Source of the DNA: Limnomonas spitsbergensis
Lineage: Eukaryota; Chlorophyta; Chlorophyceae; Chlamydomonadales
Assembly: GCA_037349105.1 (NCBI GenBank)
Contig: JAYJMM010000095.1
Coordinates: forward strand, 1,860,001-1,924,000
Direction of reading: 5' to 3'
DNA length: 64,000 nt
Shown here: one piece after another, positions 41,330 to 54,700 of the stretch
Layout of the letters: every line of letters starts with the position of its first letter
Numbering within the stretch: position 1 is the first letter of the stretch
Translations under genes and position numbers: made by a program
The notes under the pieces: generated by a model
Databases searched by the model: none
What the model was told of the DNA's origin: nothing
Seen by the model: the letters and a program-made list of their open reading frames with translations, nothing else

Positions 41330-44300
41330 ATGCAGCATGGGCTGCCGCTGTCCCATACGTACGCACCATCTCCCGTCAGATCACCTGCGGTATCAGCAGC
41401 AGCAGTAACAGCAGCTGAAGCAGCAGCAAGCGGGGTAGCCTCGAGTGCAATTCAAGCACAGAGGACATCCTATGTCGGCCAATTGGTGCCTCTTGCTGCA
41501 GAGTACCACGAGAGTGATTTCGACTGGTCACAACACGCTGTGACGGCTGCACCCGTGGTACTCAAGCAGCTGCAAGCTGTTGCCACTGAATCCAGCGCTA
41601 AATACAGCGTGGCCGCAACAATGTCAGCGGCGCATGGCAGCGACCCTTGCAGTACACGCCATGCGCATGGCGGCTGCGACCGCGTCACAAGCGCACTTGC
41701 TGAGGCTCAGAAGCACATGCATGGCCGATGTAGCAGAGCTAAAGACAACAGCGATACCTCCGGGGTAGCAGAGCCAGTGCTGGCTGAGCTTGCCGCAGTG
41801 TGCCTCGGGCAGGCTCCACGACAGGGCCCTCAGCAGGCGCTCTCTGCAGCTGGAAGGCTTAGAGGGGAAGGGGCGGCAAGCCGTGGAGCCAAGGTTGAAG
41901 CAAGAGAGACAGAGGGTCCTCAGGGGGGCGCTGGCGGGGAGGAGCTGTCGCAGCCAGAGGCATGCGGCGTGGGGGGGCTCGGTTTGGCATGCTGCGGCGC
42001 GGGCAGGGGGGAGATTGCAGGTGGAAGCGCGGACGCTGTTACAACAGAGACTGCGTCGGAGGCCGTGTGCAGCGGAGAGGCTTCTGCGTCAGGGGTCAGG
42101 GGTCACAGAGGCGAAGGCGAGATGTGGGAGGTCTTCTACCAGCAGCACTCTGAGGCTCGGTTCTACAAGCTAAGACGGTGAGGCGCCAGGTCGCTGTCTT
42201 CCTAGAGCATGGTGAGGCAGGCAGCGGCACAAATCCGAATGCTGTCGCACACAATTTCCTGAATTGTCTCGTACGCAATGCCTATAGAGGTTGGTGGCGG
42301 GTAGGGCAACAGCACTCTGCAGGCATGGTCTGTTTTGGCCTCAAGATATTGTTGTCCGGAACTCCTCCTTTTCCCAAAGGGATAAGTGTACTGTGGCGGC
42401 ATGGTTTTCGTTTCTCCTTCCGGAGTCTCAAAATGAGGAAACGTTTAATGCGGTTCTCATGTGTTACTACCAGCACAGCCCGCCCAAGATCTTGATCTGG
42501 AGTGGGGGGCATGTAGGCGTGTGGGACTGCTTCCGGGAGCAGCAGCACTCCTGGGTGTCAAGTGGCATTCAAATGTTTTGAACACCTATGTTCCGTTCCC
42601 GTGGGACCTAAAGCGCTTTGATACCATGAGTTCCAGGCGCCTCTTCTTAAGGAGCACAAAAAACAGGACAAAGAATGTAAATCTGAACAGCAGGGAGGAT
42701 AGCCTACCGGCAGGCCCTGCTGGTGGGGGACTCCGTGATAGGCAGGCCACACTGGTCCAATGTTTGTGGATGTGGGTTGAGGGTTTGGGGCTCTGCTGTG
42801 CTGACGTCAGTTGTGATGGGCTGGGGTGGAATCTGCTTGATCATTCATGAGGGAGCAGTCGCCACAACCACCACAACCGCTCCCTTCTTGCTGTGTGGCA
42901 TCGTGCGGGTCTTATTTTTCACACGAATCGACTGGGATCACCTGCCCCTCCAATCCATCCAAGTGCACTGACTCTGCCCATACTTTCTGTCAGGTACATA
43001 CTTCTGGAATTCCCGGTCTTGGCAAAGCTGCCTGCGGGCGCTCACATCATGGAGATTGGTTGCGGGTGTGGCTCCTCCATACTCCCCGTCCTGGCGGCCA
43101 ATCCGCACGCTCATGCTACTATCACGGTGAGGGAGGCCAGCAAGATTCACTTCGGCTTTGGTATTGGTATTCACCTACCGAATGATGTCAAGTTCCGGTG
43201 CTACCGGTGCAATAGTACTGCTGGTACCAAGAGTAAGGATAATGGATACAGATTATGCTATCGGTATGACACTATTGAGACAGAAAGACAGGTGGAAGAT
43301 GTACAGACCAGGATACCCACCTGGGCTTGACACCTGAGGCCCTGAGTGGAAGTCCTCTTGCCCTAAGACCTTGACCTTTGGAAGTCAGCACTTCCCATGC
43401 TTCTTCATGCTCGTCTATGCTGTGTTCTGCCGGCATTATGTAGATGAGGCCTTTGTCCTGACCCATGAATTATGAAATATGCACATCCCGTAATTGGAAG
43501 ATGTACTTATTTGTTTTAGTGTGCCGTCGGGGTAAGACATGGACCCAAACGCTCCATGTCCGACTGGCTTTGACGATTTTGAATCAGTATTTTAATTGTC
43601 GTTCACCCCGAAGCAACGTTTGCTATGAGGAAGGGCAAAGCACTTGTACGGTTCTGGTTCTGGTAAATAAATGAATCAGTGGCCTTAACCTCTTTAACAT
43701 ATTTTCCTTGAACCTCCCTGCAAAATGTGGCAGTAGGATGTCAGCTCAACAAGCATATCCCAGCTGTACATAGCGGCCAAGGCGATGGGTCTCGCGCAAG
43801 CAAGAGAGTCGACAGGACCAGGAGGAGCTGCGGCAGTGGGCGGGAAAGCAGATGCGAAGGCAGGGCCGGGAGTAGAAGCTAGGGCAGGAACGAGAGGAGG
43901 AACAGAAGCAGGAGCGGAGGCAGGAGCTGGAACGAGCATTGGCGCCATCTCCTCATTTGCCTGTGACTCCACAGATGTGCACGAAGCCCAGCGCTTTGAG
44001 GCTGTTGGTGCAGGCTACCTGCTCATCATGTTCACGCTTTCGGCAGCGGCTCCGGAACAGGTATGAAGGTGTTACGGTAGCCAAGTGAATGGAGCATTTC
44101 TCATCAGAACTAGTCCACAGAACGCCAATGAAGTCATGTTTGAGGGGTCCTTCGTTCAGTCAGAGTGTCCCTTTTTCCAGCGCTGACATGAGCTGGAACT
44201 GTAGGGAACTCCATGCACCTCGTGTGATCCCATGTGACCCATGCACCCTTGCGTGACCCGATGTGACCCATGCACCTCGTGTGATCCCATGTGACCCATG

Positions 44301-46881
44301 CACCCTTGCGTGACCCGATGTAACCCATGCACCCCGATGTGACCCCATGTGACCGGTGCACCCTTGCGTGACCCGATGTAACCCATGCACCCCGATGTGA
44401 CCCCATGTGACCGGTGCACCCTTGCGTGACCCGATGTAACCCATGCACCCCGATGTGACCCCATGTGACCGGTGCACCCTTGCGTGACCCGATGTAACCC
44501 ATGCACCCCGATGTGACCCCATGTGACCGGTGCACCCTTGCGTAACCCGATGTAACCCATGCACCCCGATGTGACCCCATGTGACCGGTGCACCCTTGCG
44601 TGACCCGATGTAACCCATGCACCCCGATGTGACCCCATGTGACCGGTGCACCCTTGCGTGACCCGATGTAACCCATGCACCCCGATGTGACCCCATGTGA
44701 CCGGTGCACCCTTGCGTGACCCGATGTAACCCATGCACCCCGATGTGACCCCATGTGACCGGTGCACCCTTGCGTGACCCGATGTAACCCATGCACACCG
44801 ATGTGACCCCATGTGACCGGTGCACCCTTGCGTGACCCGATGTAACCCATGCACCCCGATGTGACCCCATGTGACCGGTGCACCCTTGCGTAACCCGATG
44901 TAACCCATGCACCCCGATGTGACCCCATGTGACCGGTGCACCCTTGCGTGACCCGATGTAACTTATGCACCCCGATGTGACCCCATGTGACCGGTGCACC
45001 CTTGCGTGACCCGATGTAACCCATGCACCCCGATGTGACCCCATGCACCACCAAGCACAGCAGCTGGAGATGCTGCGGAATGCATTCCGCGCCTTGAAGC
45101 CGGGTGGCTACCTCATGCTGCGGGACCATGGGCTGTACGATATGGTGCAGGTGGGCGGCGGTACGGCAGTACAGGCACAGGTGCAGGCAGTAAGGCACGA
45201 TAGGGCTTGCATCCTACGAAGTGTGCTTTGTTTACTGCAGTGGCAACAGGATGCAATCAAGCAAGACTTTGCTGTCCATCAGCCCGTGAGACACGTACAA
45301 TTGTACAGGCCTTGCAATGTAGGGCTACTCTGAGGGCACTTGAGCATCAGTTCGGCAATGTCCCGGCTGTAATGCAATAGTGACACGGATGTGGCCTTGA
45401 CCCCAAGCTGCGCAGTTCTCTTCCCTCCCTTTGTGGCTTTCTTTACTTATTTCCTTGCCTGCGGCCGGAAGCATCTTGTGCATGCTTTGGTCCTCGAGTC
45501 CCCCAGAGGTCATGGCTTAAATCAAAATTCGACCCCAGCTACTGAATGCTCTTACCTTTGACTGTATATTGACTTAATGTTGCTGCCTTTGACTGCACCG
45601 CTGTGCAGCTCCGCACTCCTGCAGATCAGTGGCTCGCACCGAACATGTACCGCCGAGGGGACGGCACGCTCGCCTACTTCTTCTCGGTCGAGGAGCTGAG
45701 TCAGCGTGCGGAGGATGCGGTGAGCATGGCTTTTGAACTTGAACTCGTATAGCCATCAGTGTGAACAATGTGTGGTCTGCGTGTGTTAGCAAATATCACA
45801 ACTCCTCACCCGATTGGCTTAAATCTGCAGCCAGAAAGCCTGCATACCACAGAGCTTGCTTGCACGCACTGGTAGCTGAAGACGATATCAAGTATGCGTT
45901 GGTATTGGTAACTGACTACCAGTTATGTAGGTGTGCTTTGCATTTCCTCCCATCTATCTCCGGTTAGGGGTGAGGGATACCGTATTGCGCTCCGGTTTGC
46001 GCAAAATTATCACGGTCATTAAATGGGTTGCGCGGACTGCTAGTGAGCTTGAAATAATTGGGATATCCGAGCTGCATGCTAATTTGGCGGTCTGGGGAAA
46101 CAAAAATCACTGGCCCGCGAGTAGTGCCGTTGATACTGGACTGTTGTAAAATGTTGTACCCCTTTGAGCTTTGAAACCGATGAAAATGAAGGAAATGAAG
46201 CCGTGTGAAATTTGATTTACAATGCTTTAAAAGTTAACAAGCCATGAAAGTGAAATCGAAATAACTTCAATACTTGCGATGTTTAGGTGGACACGGATTT
46301 CCCATAAAAGCGAAACTACCGGTAGATGAACAATACGGACCTAGAGGGAGATGAAATGAAAATGTACGGTATTAGACTGCAAGTGACAGTTCTATTAGAC
46401 TCCCGTAATTGAGCATTGATAAGACTTGAAGCTGGCTTTCCATGTTGCGTTTTTCACCAAGCATTTTCTTCTACACAATTGTCCAGGGCCTTCCTCCTGT
46501 TGGCTGCCTATGGCCTAGAATATCTGAATTTCAAACCTGCCCGCTGCATGTATTCTTCCCTCCTAGCCACCGCCCCTGCCCTCACTACCCAAAGTAGCGA
46601 CATAAATGGTGACAGCACAGACGCCGCCTCGACTCATGCTGCACTGTTTCTTTTATTCTCACAGACTCACACGCCCTCTTTTTACCTCAACGTGCCGCTT
46701 CTGCTTTCTCTCCACCTCCCTGTCTGTTGTGTTTACCCCCTTTGCGTCCCCTCTCGCCGTCTCTGCCTTCCAGGGCTTCAGAGTGGAGGCGGCGCGCTAT
46801 GTGTGCGTGATTAACCGCAACAAGAAAACGGGGGTGGAGCTGCGGAGGGTGTTTGTGCATGGCGTATTTTGTAAACCGTGA
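41330..46881 (+). CDS. METTL2/6/8-type SAM methyltransferase, probable tRNA m3C enzyme
   Basis: Six exons join in phase: 41330-42177, 42994-43126, 43737-44060, 45061-45150, 45609-45719 and 46774-46881 (TGA), 537 residues. Family members methylate C32 of tRNA anticodon loops with S-adenosylmethionine. Seen: WEVFYQQHSEARFYKLRRYI, matching the family's WDxFYxxHxxxFFKDRHWL entry; SAM motif I MEIGCGCGSS at about 302-311; TDVSSTSISQ (motif II position); IMFTLSAAAPEQ (the IFVLSAxxP block); FRALKPGGYLMLRDHGLYDM; RRGDGTLAYFF; and a closing VINRNKK. Odd points: an N-terminal extension of about 260 residues rich in Ala, Gly and Ser, and a Gly/Ala insert of about 45 residues between motifs II and III. 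The ATG at 41330 is the first in frame. Intron three is almost entirely a 58-bp minisatellite. Confidence 0.88.
44212..45048. repeat. 58-bp minisatellite, about 14 copies, in a methyltransferase intron
   Basis: From about 44325 the 58-base unit, starting CGATGTGACCCCATGTGACC and including CACCCTTGCGTGACCC, repeats about 12 times with few changes. Two shorter diverged units with CACCTCGTGTGATCCC precede it. The variant GCGTAACCC at 44539 returns exactly 348 bases (six units) later at 44887, hinting at block duplication. The array ends 12 bases before the acceptor of exon 45061. Unit length is 1 mod 3 and the minus strand has no stops in any frame. Confidence 0.95.
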
Positions 46882-48375
46882 AACTACGAGGAGTAGGGTC
46901 CTACATGTTGCAGGCGAGCCCTTTTGAGGGCCACACGCTCATTTGAACACAATGAAGAAATTTGATTATTTATAACAATGCCATATGCCGGTGCCATCTG
47001 TTTTAAAAGATATAATCAACGACCCAATGAAAATAACCTGTTCAAACTTGACTAATCCTCGGACATGTTTGTGTTTGTCGATTGTTTGATTATTTCGTTT
47101 GATTAGATTTTCCAATCCATTGTGCGTTTAGAAGGGACTTGCACCCAGAAACATCTTCATGCATGCTGTTAATTGCCTAGTCTCTCTTTCTGTCTATTTG
47201 CCCTTTGCCTGCTGAACGGACCTTTGGTATGCCTTTGTTGAGTTTGTGGAGTTCTGAGGCTTGATGCCTGATGTCGTTGTCTAGGATGAAGGGTGCGTCA
47301 TTGATGTATTGCTTCTGTAACCCTCATGCTTCCGCAGATGCGGTCGTCGCCTAGGCCGCACTGTTTCCCAAATCCTCTCACCCATACGGGGCTCAGCTTC
47401 CTTCCTTTTTTTAAATCGTCAGTTGGTGCACAGGATAACTTTCTCAAAATGTCCTTGCGGATGAGGATGAAGGCTTGTGAATACAGAGAGGCACAGCAAA
47501 AATATGTGTTTCTCCACATTCCGGAGGTTGAGAGTAAGATTCCACCACAACGCCTGGAAATGGGAGAACCATCTCAACACTTGGCCAAACATTCAACTCA
47601 CTATCTCGTAGGTGGTCCTCATCTTGAAGCCTGCGCACCCACGCCGATTTCCCCATGTTTAGTTGGGCTAATCCGCTGCACTGGTGTTTTTTCCTACGAA
47701 GTTGGTCAATGGTTGTGCTTAGGTTGATACTTAAACCAGGGGGCCATAATTATTATAATAATTGACACCTGTCCCTTACACCAGTTGTGACGCCCTGCTA
47801 AAATGTAAACAAAATACGTTAATCCAAGATAAAAACAGGATTTAGGTTAGCATGTGACAGGTAAAAAGCTGCCACTGTTTTCCGCCTTGCCCTGAAAGTG
47901 ATGCCTAAATATGTGAAGGTCGAGACACAGCCAGAAATCATTTCGACCAAGTTAATATACATCCAGTGCCAAACATTTTAGCCCTAGCCTCTACTCGATG
48001 AAAGATGACAATATATACGAAAGCACACAAATGGCCCTTTCACATCCGCCTCAAAGTCCAACCATCATGGGCAAAATTTTCTTTGAACTAGGTGAAATGA
48101 ATAGGAAGAAAACGCTCACCGCTTGCACCCAGTCTAAGTGAACTGGAGCAGCCAACAGCTCGGTTTGGACCCTACAATGCTAGGCCAGCAGCCACCACTG
48201 GTTTAGGGAGGTCAGAAGGGATGTGACAATATCGATAAATAAGCACTGGAAATAAGCACGAGGCGCCAAATATAATGGATTTTCAAATTCCTGACAGGGC
48301 AGAGGCAGACAGATTCAATTTCTTTGTTCCGGTCACCGCTAGCTGTTGATCCTCTGCTTGAAAGTACTCAACTTA
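46882..48375. other. intergenic stretch, no gene seen
   Basis: The stretch holds AT-rich DNA, a short plus frame at 47326-47727 without splice or family support, and no repeats that I can define. It separates the convergent 3' ends of the methyltransferase (+) and the SGNH hydrolase (-). Confidence 0.4.
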
Positions 48376-48570
48376 GCGCATTGCATATCTCAACCAACGC
48401 AATAAACCATGCCCATTTGTCCTTGCCTTTGAAAGGTTGTCGTCTAGAGCATTGCATATCTCAACCAACGCAATATACCATGCCCATTTGTCCTTGCCTC
48501 TGAAAGGGTTTCATACTTTCATCTAGCGCATTGCAAATCTCAACCACGCAAGACATGATGCCTACCTGTC
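48374..48570. repeat. three-copy tandem repeat, 71-89 bp
   Basis: GCATTGCATATCTCAACCAA followed by ATGCCCATTTGTCCTTGCCT repeats at 48374, 48445 and 48534. The third copy is more diverged and spaced 89 bases on instead of 71. Confidence 0.8.
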
Positions 48571-48799
48571 CTTACCAGGTGGCTGTGTGGCCCTCCTAGT
48601 TCGGTGTGGGACGGGCGGTTCTAACCATGGACATGGACCTTGGATCACATATAGATCCTAGAAAAAATTGCCAGGCACCACCAGGCGTAATGTGCAGATG
48701 AGCTCCGTCAGGATCATGTATTCAGGACATCCGCCACCTTCAGAGTCTAGCACACTGTACCCGGTGGTTCAGATCCGAACGGCCCAGCTGGCCTTGGAT

Positions 48800-51700
48800 T
48801 CATAGATCCGTCTCACCAGAGGTGTCTGCCCTTGGACCTGGATCCGCCTCACCCGACATATGCACCCAACGTTTGACTGCCACTTGCATGATCTTGACCT
48901 TGTGCCCCTCGGAAGCTGTCTCAGACAAGACCAGCACCTGCAAGAAGAATTGCACCTTCAGGCTGACATCAAACGCACGGACAGATGCAGCTTGTGGCAG
49001 GTTCAGTACATCCTCACACTTCTGGAAGAAGTGGTAGATGTTAAAACCATGGAAACTGTGGCAGATGTTGCACATGTGCCTGTCGTTGTAGCTGAAGCCA
49101 AAGCACCTAAAACGCCCATACCTATGTACAATGCTCACCTGAACAACGCACTGCCCACTGGATGTGACATTGAGCTCAAGTAGCTGTGGCTCTGATGCAC
49201 CATGAGCCACAAGGTGCCCGTCAATCTGATTCCACAAGTGAGACAGGACTGGGTTTAGGGTCGAGGATGTAGATAAACGGGGTGAAGCATTGGTGAAGCT
49301 TACAGTTCAGAGTTTTTTTTATGCATTGATCACACAGCAATATTCCACCCACCCACCCACCTCGGCAGTATCGCAGGCACAGCCTGAGACGCACGAAACT
49401 TGCGCCCGCCCCATATGCTCGTACGAGCTGAGGTAAGTCAGCGCGATCAGTGCCCCCTCCTCCCCAGCTGCCCCCCCGGCCTGCTGCCCAGCCGCTGCCT
49501 GGCCCTGCTGATCTTTCAGCCCCGTGGCAATGTCTACGACGGCCCACATCACTGCACCTGGTGTGAGGGCCACCCAGCTACGGTCAGGCAGGGTGGGCAG
49601 GGGTGAGCTGGAGGTAGAAATAGGGGACAAGGGTGGGCTGTGGTCAATGGGGGTGGGCAGGAACAGACAGGGGAGGGAGGTGAAACAGTGATGGGCTATG
49701 ATTAGTGGTGGTAGGCGGCGAGAGGGGGGGGGGGTCAGTGGTGGGCGGTTGTGAAAAGGGATGGTGAATGGTTACGAGCAACGGTGGGCGCTGATGGTGG
49801 GCGGTGGTGGCCGGTGGTGATGGGTGATACAGGCAGTGTCGGGCAGTGTTGGCTGGGGGTGGGACTTGCCTTGCTCTCCTCCCACCCGGACCGCTCCTCT
49901 CTCCCTGGCCCTCTCCCCCGCCCGGCTCACCCAGGCCTCCGTTTATGATGCTCCACCTGGACAAGCTCCCAGCCGTCTGACCTGCAGAGCAGAGAAAGAG
50001 GTGAGGGCGTGTGCGTGTGTGACATGATGTGACAGTTTCGATGCATTTCCTGGAAAGGCTTTTTGGAGAGGGCTAGGCGGTGCAAACAGGGGGGTGAGAG
50101 GGGAGAAAGGTGGACACACGGTCCTGGAAAAGCGAGAAGACTCAGAAAATCGAACGCTAATGAGGGAAACTGACGTATTCGGCCCCTTCAGCTGTGCTGT
50201 CCTCTTTACTCCTGCCTCAGGGGACAGAGTAAATATCTGTCTTTCTACGACAGCCTCAGGATTGTCGGACTAAATGTCTTTGTGTCAGGACGGTCTATCT
50301 AATGTGGTGGACTGCTTTAACCAGGGCTCGGTGGCCCAAGTCAAAAAGCGTGTGTGTGGGTCAGGGGGGTGTCGTGTGCATGTACAGGGGTTAAGATGTG
50401 CATGCTTTATATAAGGGATACTTCATTTCCCAGCTTTAATATTCTAACAGCCCCGGGGGCGAACAGCTCATTGTCTAAGCATGCCCCTTTTTCATAATGG
50501 GGAAGTGTGATTGACTGATAGACGAGCCGCTTTCACACGGTACTGAAGAGATTGGCATGACCTGACGTATCCACTATGATGTGTCACAACCTAACAATCG
50601 TGTAACCCTGAACTTCAGTAAGAGACCCTCAGAACTTCAAAAAGTTAAGATGCAAGGGTTAAGATGTAGGGTTCAGCAGAAAGAGACCCTCTGAACCCCA
50701 AGGTTAAGATGCAGGGGTTTAGATGTAGGGTTCAGCAGGAAGAGACTCTCAGAACCCCACAGTTAAATTACTGTCGATGATTGGCTTTGCCTTACCTCAC
50801 AAAAAATAGTGTTTAGGGTTGAGGGATACAATAAGGACTATCCATCAATGTCCATTATCGACGCCTGATTTCAAACAGAAATTGAGAGTTTTGAACGATT
50901 GTCTGCCCTTGGCGCAGAGCATCAAATGAAACAACTCGCCTGTTCCCGAGGGACGGCAATTCAAATATTTCCCACTGGTGCAGGGGTCCTGGGGTAACGT
51001 TTTAGCGGCAGGAGAACCTAAGAGCCCTGAAGTGAAGTCAGAAACCCCCTGGTTACAACCCCATAGTGAGGTCATCAGCTGGAAGCTCAGTTGCCCCACC
51101 TGGTCAAAACCAAAGTACGCATCGTCCCAGCGGAAGGGCAATGTACTGCCACAGGGGTGTCCACCGTACCGCCATCACTCCCTGCGCTGCTGGCGTTATC
51201 TCCACTGCTCGTTTTGTTGATGAGGTTGTGGGGCTCAGTTGAGTCCATGGGGGTGTTGTCTGCCAGGGCCTCAGACAGGGAACAGGCGGGAGACACCTCG
51301 TAGCAGACTATGAGGGGCACCTGATGCACAGGTTAGGGGTTCAGGGTACTCAAAGAGCAGGTTCAGGGTTGAGGACTCAGGGGCCCTGGGGTACACAGGA
51401 GGAGGTCGTGAGAGTCTTCACAAGTCGTGACAAAGGCTCAATTCAACCGAAATCCATCAGCAGATGCATCCTGAAACCCCATTCCTTCATTGGCAGCGAC
51501 CTACCTGCGGATCACCTTCTTGGCGCCCAACGGAGCAAATGCAACGGGGAACAAACCGGCCGGTTGGCCAAACCAACTGGAAATAAGCTGCCTGGCCTGG
51601 CAGCAGCAGAGTCCTGGCATGTCGCCACTCACCCTGGCACTGTCCGGATGCAGCAACGGGCGCCAGGTGACTCCAGTGCCAGCAGAGGACGGGCCTGGGG

Positions 51701-54700
51701 AGCCACCGCTGCTGCCGTCATTGCTGTTGCTGCCACCAACACCGCTGCCGCTGCTGAAGAGGGCGGCTTCTGCCTCTACCACGTGGTTGACCAGCAGGTC
51801 GGCCAGGAGGAGCTCCCCGACCAAACTGCGAACCGGGCAGAGAGAGGGTGTGCCTCACGTGGAGCATGGGTGTGGACTGTGGAGGGCATGGTGCAACCAT
51901 AGTGCACTACACAAAGCACGTGGATAATGTGTAGCATGGTGCGGAGGGAACAGCACAACCTAGGCACAGCCCATATCCACATCGCTGCCATCAGCAGACA
52001 AACTGCACCCCAGTCCTGGTTACAAGTGCTTAGCCGCCTCCTTTAAAAAGCGCACCAGTGTTGCCTTTACAAAGCCGAAGCGTTTCAGGCCTCAGCAGTG
52101 TTGTGAAAAGCGCGCACACCAGGATTGGTTTCGGTGCGCACCAGACGGCACATTTACACACACACACAAAATGCCATGCACAGTGCACACTAGCACCTAT
52201 GGACCTGCCCTAGATGTTGCTCGTCTTTTCCAGGTTTGTGACTTAAGTCACGGTTTTGTTTTCCCAGTCCCAAAGCCGGGTCCCTGGTAAAAGGACGATC
52301 GTGAGGGTGCGTAGGCCTTGCTGAAACAAAACAACAGACAGGCCTCATGCCATCATCTGCGGTGATCCCAGCCACTTTGTGCAGGTGCCAGGTGGTCAAG
52401 AGCCGGACGTTCAGTCCCCACAATCCAGAAATTACTCCTTTATAAAAGACACCCTTCAGGAAGATCAGCAAAGCTTGAGCACACAGCCTCACCTCGGGTG
52501 CACCCAATCCAACAGGAGTGTGGAGTACATCTCACAGGCCGACTGCGGTACCAGATGCTGGGGGATCAGGCTGCCGTCTGGACTGACAGGCTGCACGGCT
52601 GCATGAGCCGTTTGATTCGAAGCGGCTCTCACACTTTTGAGAATGCGGCCCAACAGCTGCAGTTGGGGAATGAATGGGAGGGGGAGGTCGAGGAGGAGCG
52701 GATCTTCAGGTGTGAGCAAGCGAGAGCAGGAGATGGGTTTCAGGTACGAGGGTTTGACTTGGGCCTTCAGGACAAGGGTGCAAAGAGGTGCGCTGTACTG
52801 CAGCTTTGTACTGCTGCACTGTACTGCTGTACTTCTGATCCAGAGGTCCTATGGTGACTATGGGGCAACCCACGATTGGGCAACATTTGGTGACCCCCTT
52901 GATCATAGTCCCTGGCTCCAATTTATTACCGCCCGGCCTCCACCTCCCTCCTTCAGCATCGCTCTGCACAACACAGACGCTTTGTATGTATGAAGGCTGG
53001 AGAGATAATGGATCTTCAATACCGAGGCGTCGCTTCAGGCAGCCTCTCATCATCAATTAACTTATTGTGGTATCAGAGGTCCATTCCCCAGTAGCAGGGC
53101 CTATTCCCGACATTAGTGTACCACTCCCACAGCGTCCATCAGCAAACCCACCAAAAAGTGTATTTTGAGAGGTCCCGGCAGCTACCTGGGTGTAGGAGAA
53201 GGAAGGCATCCCAAAGTGGTCCGCCACGGCTGTGGCCCCGGCCTCCGAGTCGTGGACATTTTGGACAAAGGGAGGGAGCTGCTCGAAATGCTCGGGGCAC
53301 ACCGAAGCACACAGCCTGCCCCTGTGCGGGGGGGGGGGCAAAGATGCACATGCCAGTACAGTGTTTAGGGTTTTCAAGGTCTTCAGGGTGTTCAGTGTTT
53401 CAAGGGTCTTCAGTGCTTCAGGATTTTCAGGGTTTTCAGTGTCCAGGGATTCAGGATCCAGGGCATAGGGGCCATAGTTGCAGGTGAAGGGTTGACAGAT
53501 TATGGGAGTGGGATGATGGATGACCAGATGACAAAGTCAAGCTTTAACTGACAACTGACGACCCACCGTCTGCTGAGCAGGCATTTGACTATGTCCCTCT
53601 GGTTGGCTCTGAAGTTATCGTCGCCTTGGTCCACCAAAACCATCATGTTGAGGAAGAGCACCGGGGTAGCCAAGCGGTTGGACCCGTAATGTAACCGCAG
53701 GCGGTTTAACAAGATTTCCGAATTCAGTCCTGCAGGACAGGCAGGTAGGCCCCATAAGTGGCAGGCCGAAGAGATAGGCACTTTGGGTTTATGCCTAGGG
53801 TTTAGGGTTTAGGGTTCAAGTGGGGCAGGCTAGAAAGACAGGAAGGGCATTCCGGGATTGGCAGGCCTAGGGTCGCAGGCCAGTCACAAATCAGATTTCA
53901 GATCCCTGGATCCGAATTGTGTCCTATGTCGTTGCAGATACCACCTCAACCTTATTGCCCTAGTTGTAATCCATGACACGGTTTGTCCTTGTTTACCATC
54001 CAGTACTTGAGGCAAGGGCCCATGACCGGGCTAACCTGGAGCGGGCACGGTCGGGACCCAACCAGCCCAGTGGTAGCTGCTCTGCGGCCTGCCCAAGGTA
54101 TAGTGGTTTGGCACACACACACAAACACACTCATCAAAAAAAAACTATGTTTACAAGGCAAGCAGTAACCGATGCCGTGCAGCCAAACCCCACCTCCCAC
54201 TTGAGGTCTCGTGCAAAATAATGAAACGGTTTCATATGGCCAGCAGAAGCAGATGTGATTCAGCTGTAACTCCCACCTCTGGCCTGGTGCAAGCTTACAT
54301 CAACGCTGCTTATACATCAAATATATAGCGGGCCATAACAAGTTGGCGCAACTCTATCTCCCACCTGTGGCTACCTTGCCGTTCTGCTCCTCTAGGTGTG
54401 GAAGGTGTTGAAGGATGACGAGATCTGCTATGGCTGGCAGGAGTGGCTCAAGGCACACGCCATGCACAAAGTGCCTGAAGCTCTGCAGCAGGAGGGTAGA
54501 TGAAGGTTTATGGCTAAAAGCTACTTTGATCCCTACACCTAGCAGCTTGAGGCAAAGGCCATACGCCGAGTGTCTGAAGATATAATATCTGGGGTTAAAC
54601 AAAACCCTGCGCCTTGGGGCTGGAGACATATGCCAAGACAAACGTGGCTCAAGGTTAACAAACGGATGGTTAGTGTTGAGGGTTTAGGGCTGCTCTAGAA

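Noticed and set aside
44134..45198. Minus-strand open frames of 261-354 codons
   Set aside because: They arise from the 58-bp minisatellite and run through a real plus-strand exon (45061-45150) of the methyltransferase.
54397..54500. Plus-strand block reading VWKVLKDDEICYGWQEWLKA, at first taken for an exon
   Set aside because: The opposite strand carries SGNH exon 54482-54365, whose phases fit the exons on both sides and whose motif LLPAIADLVILQHLP fits the family.
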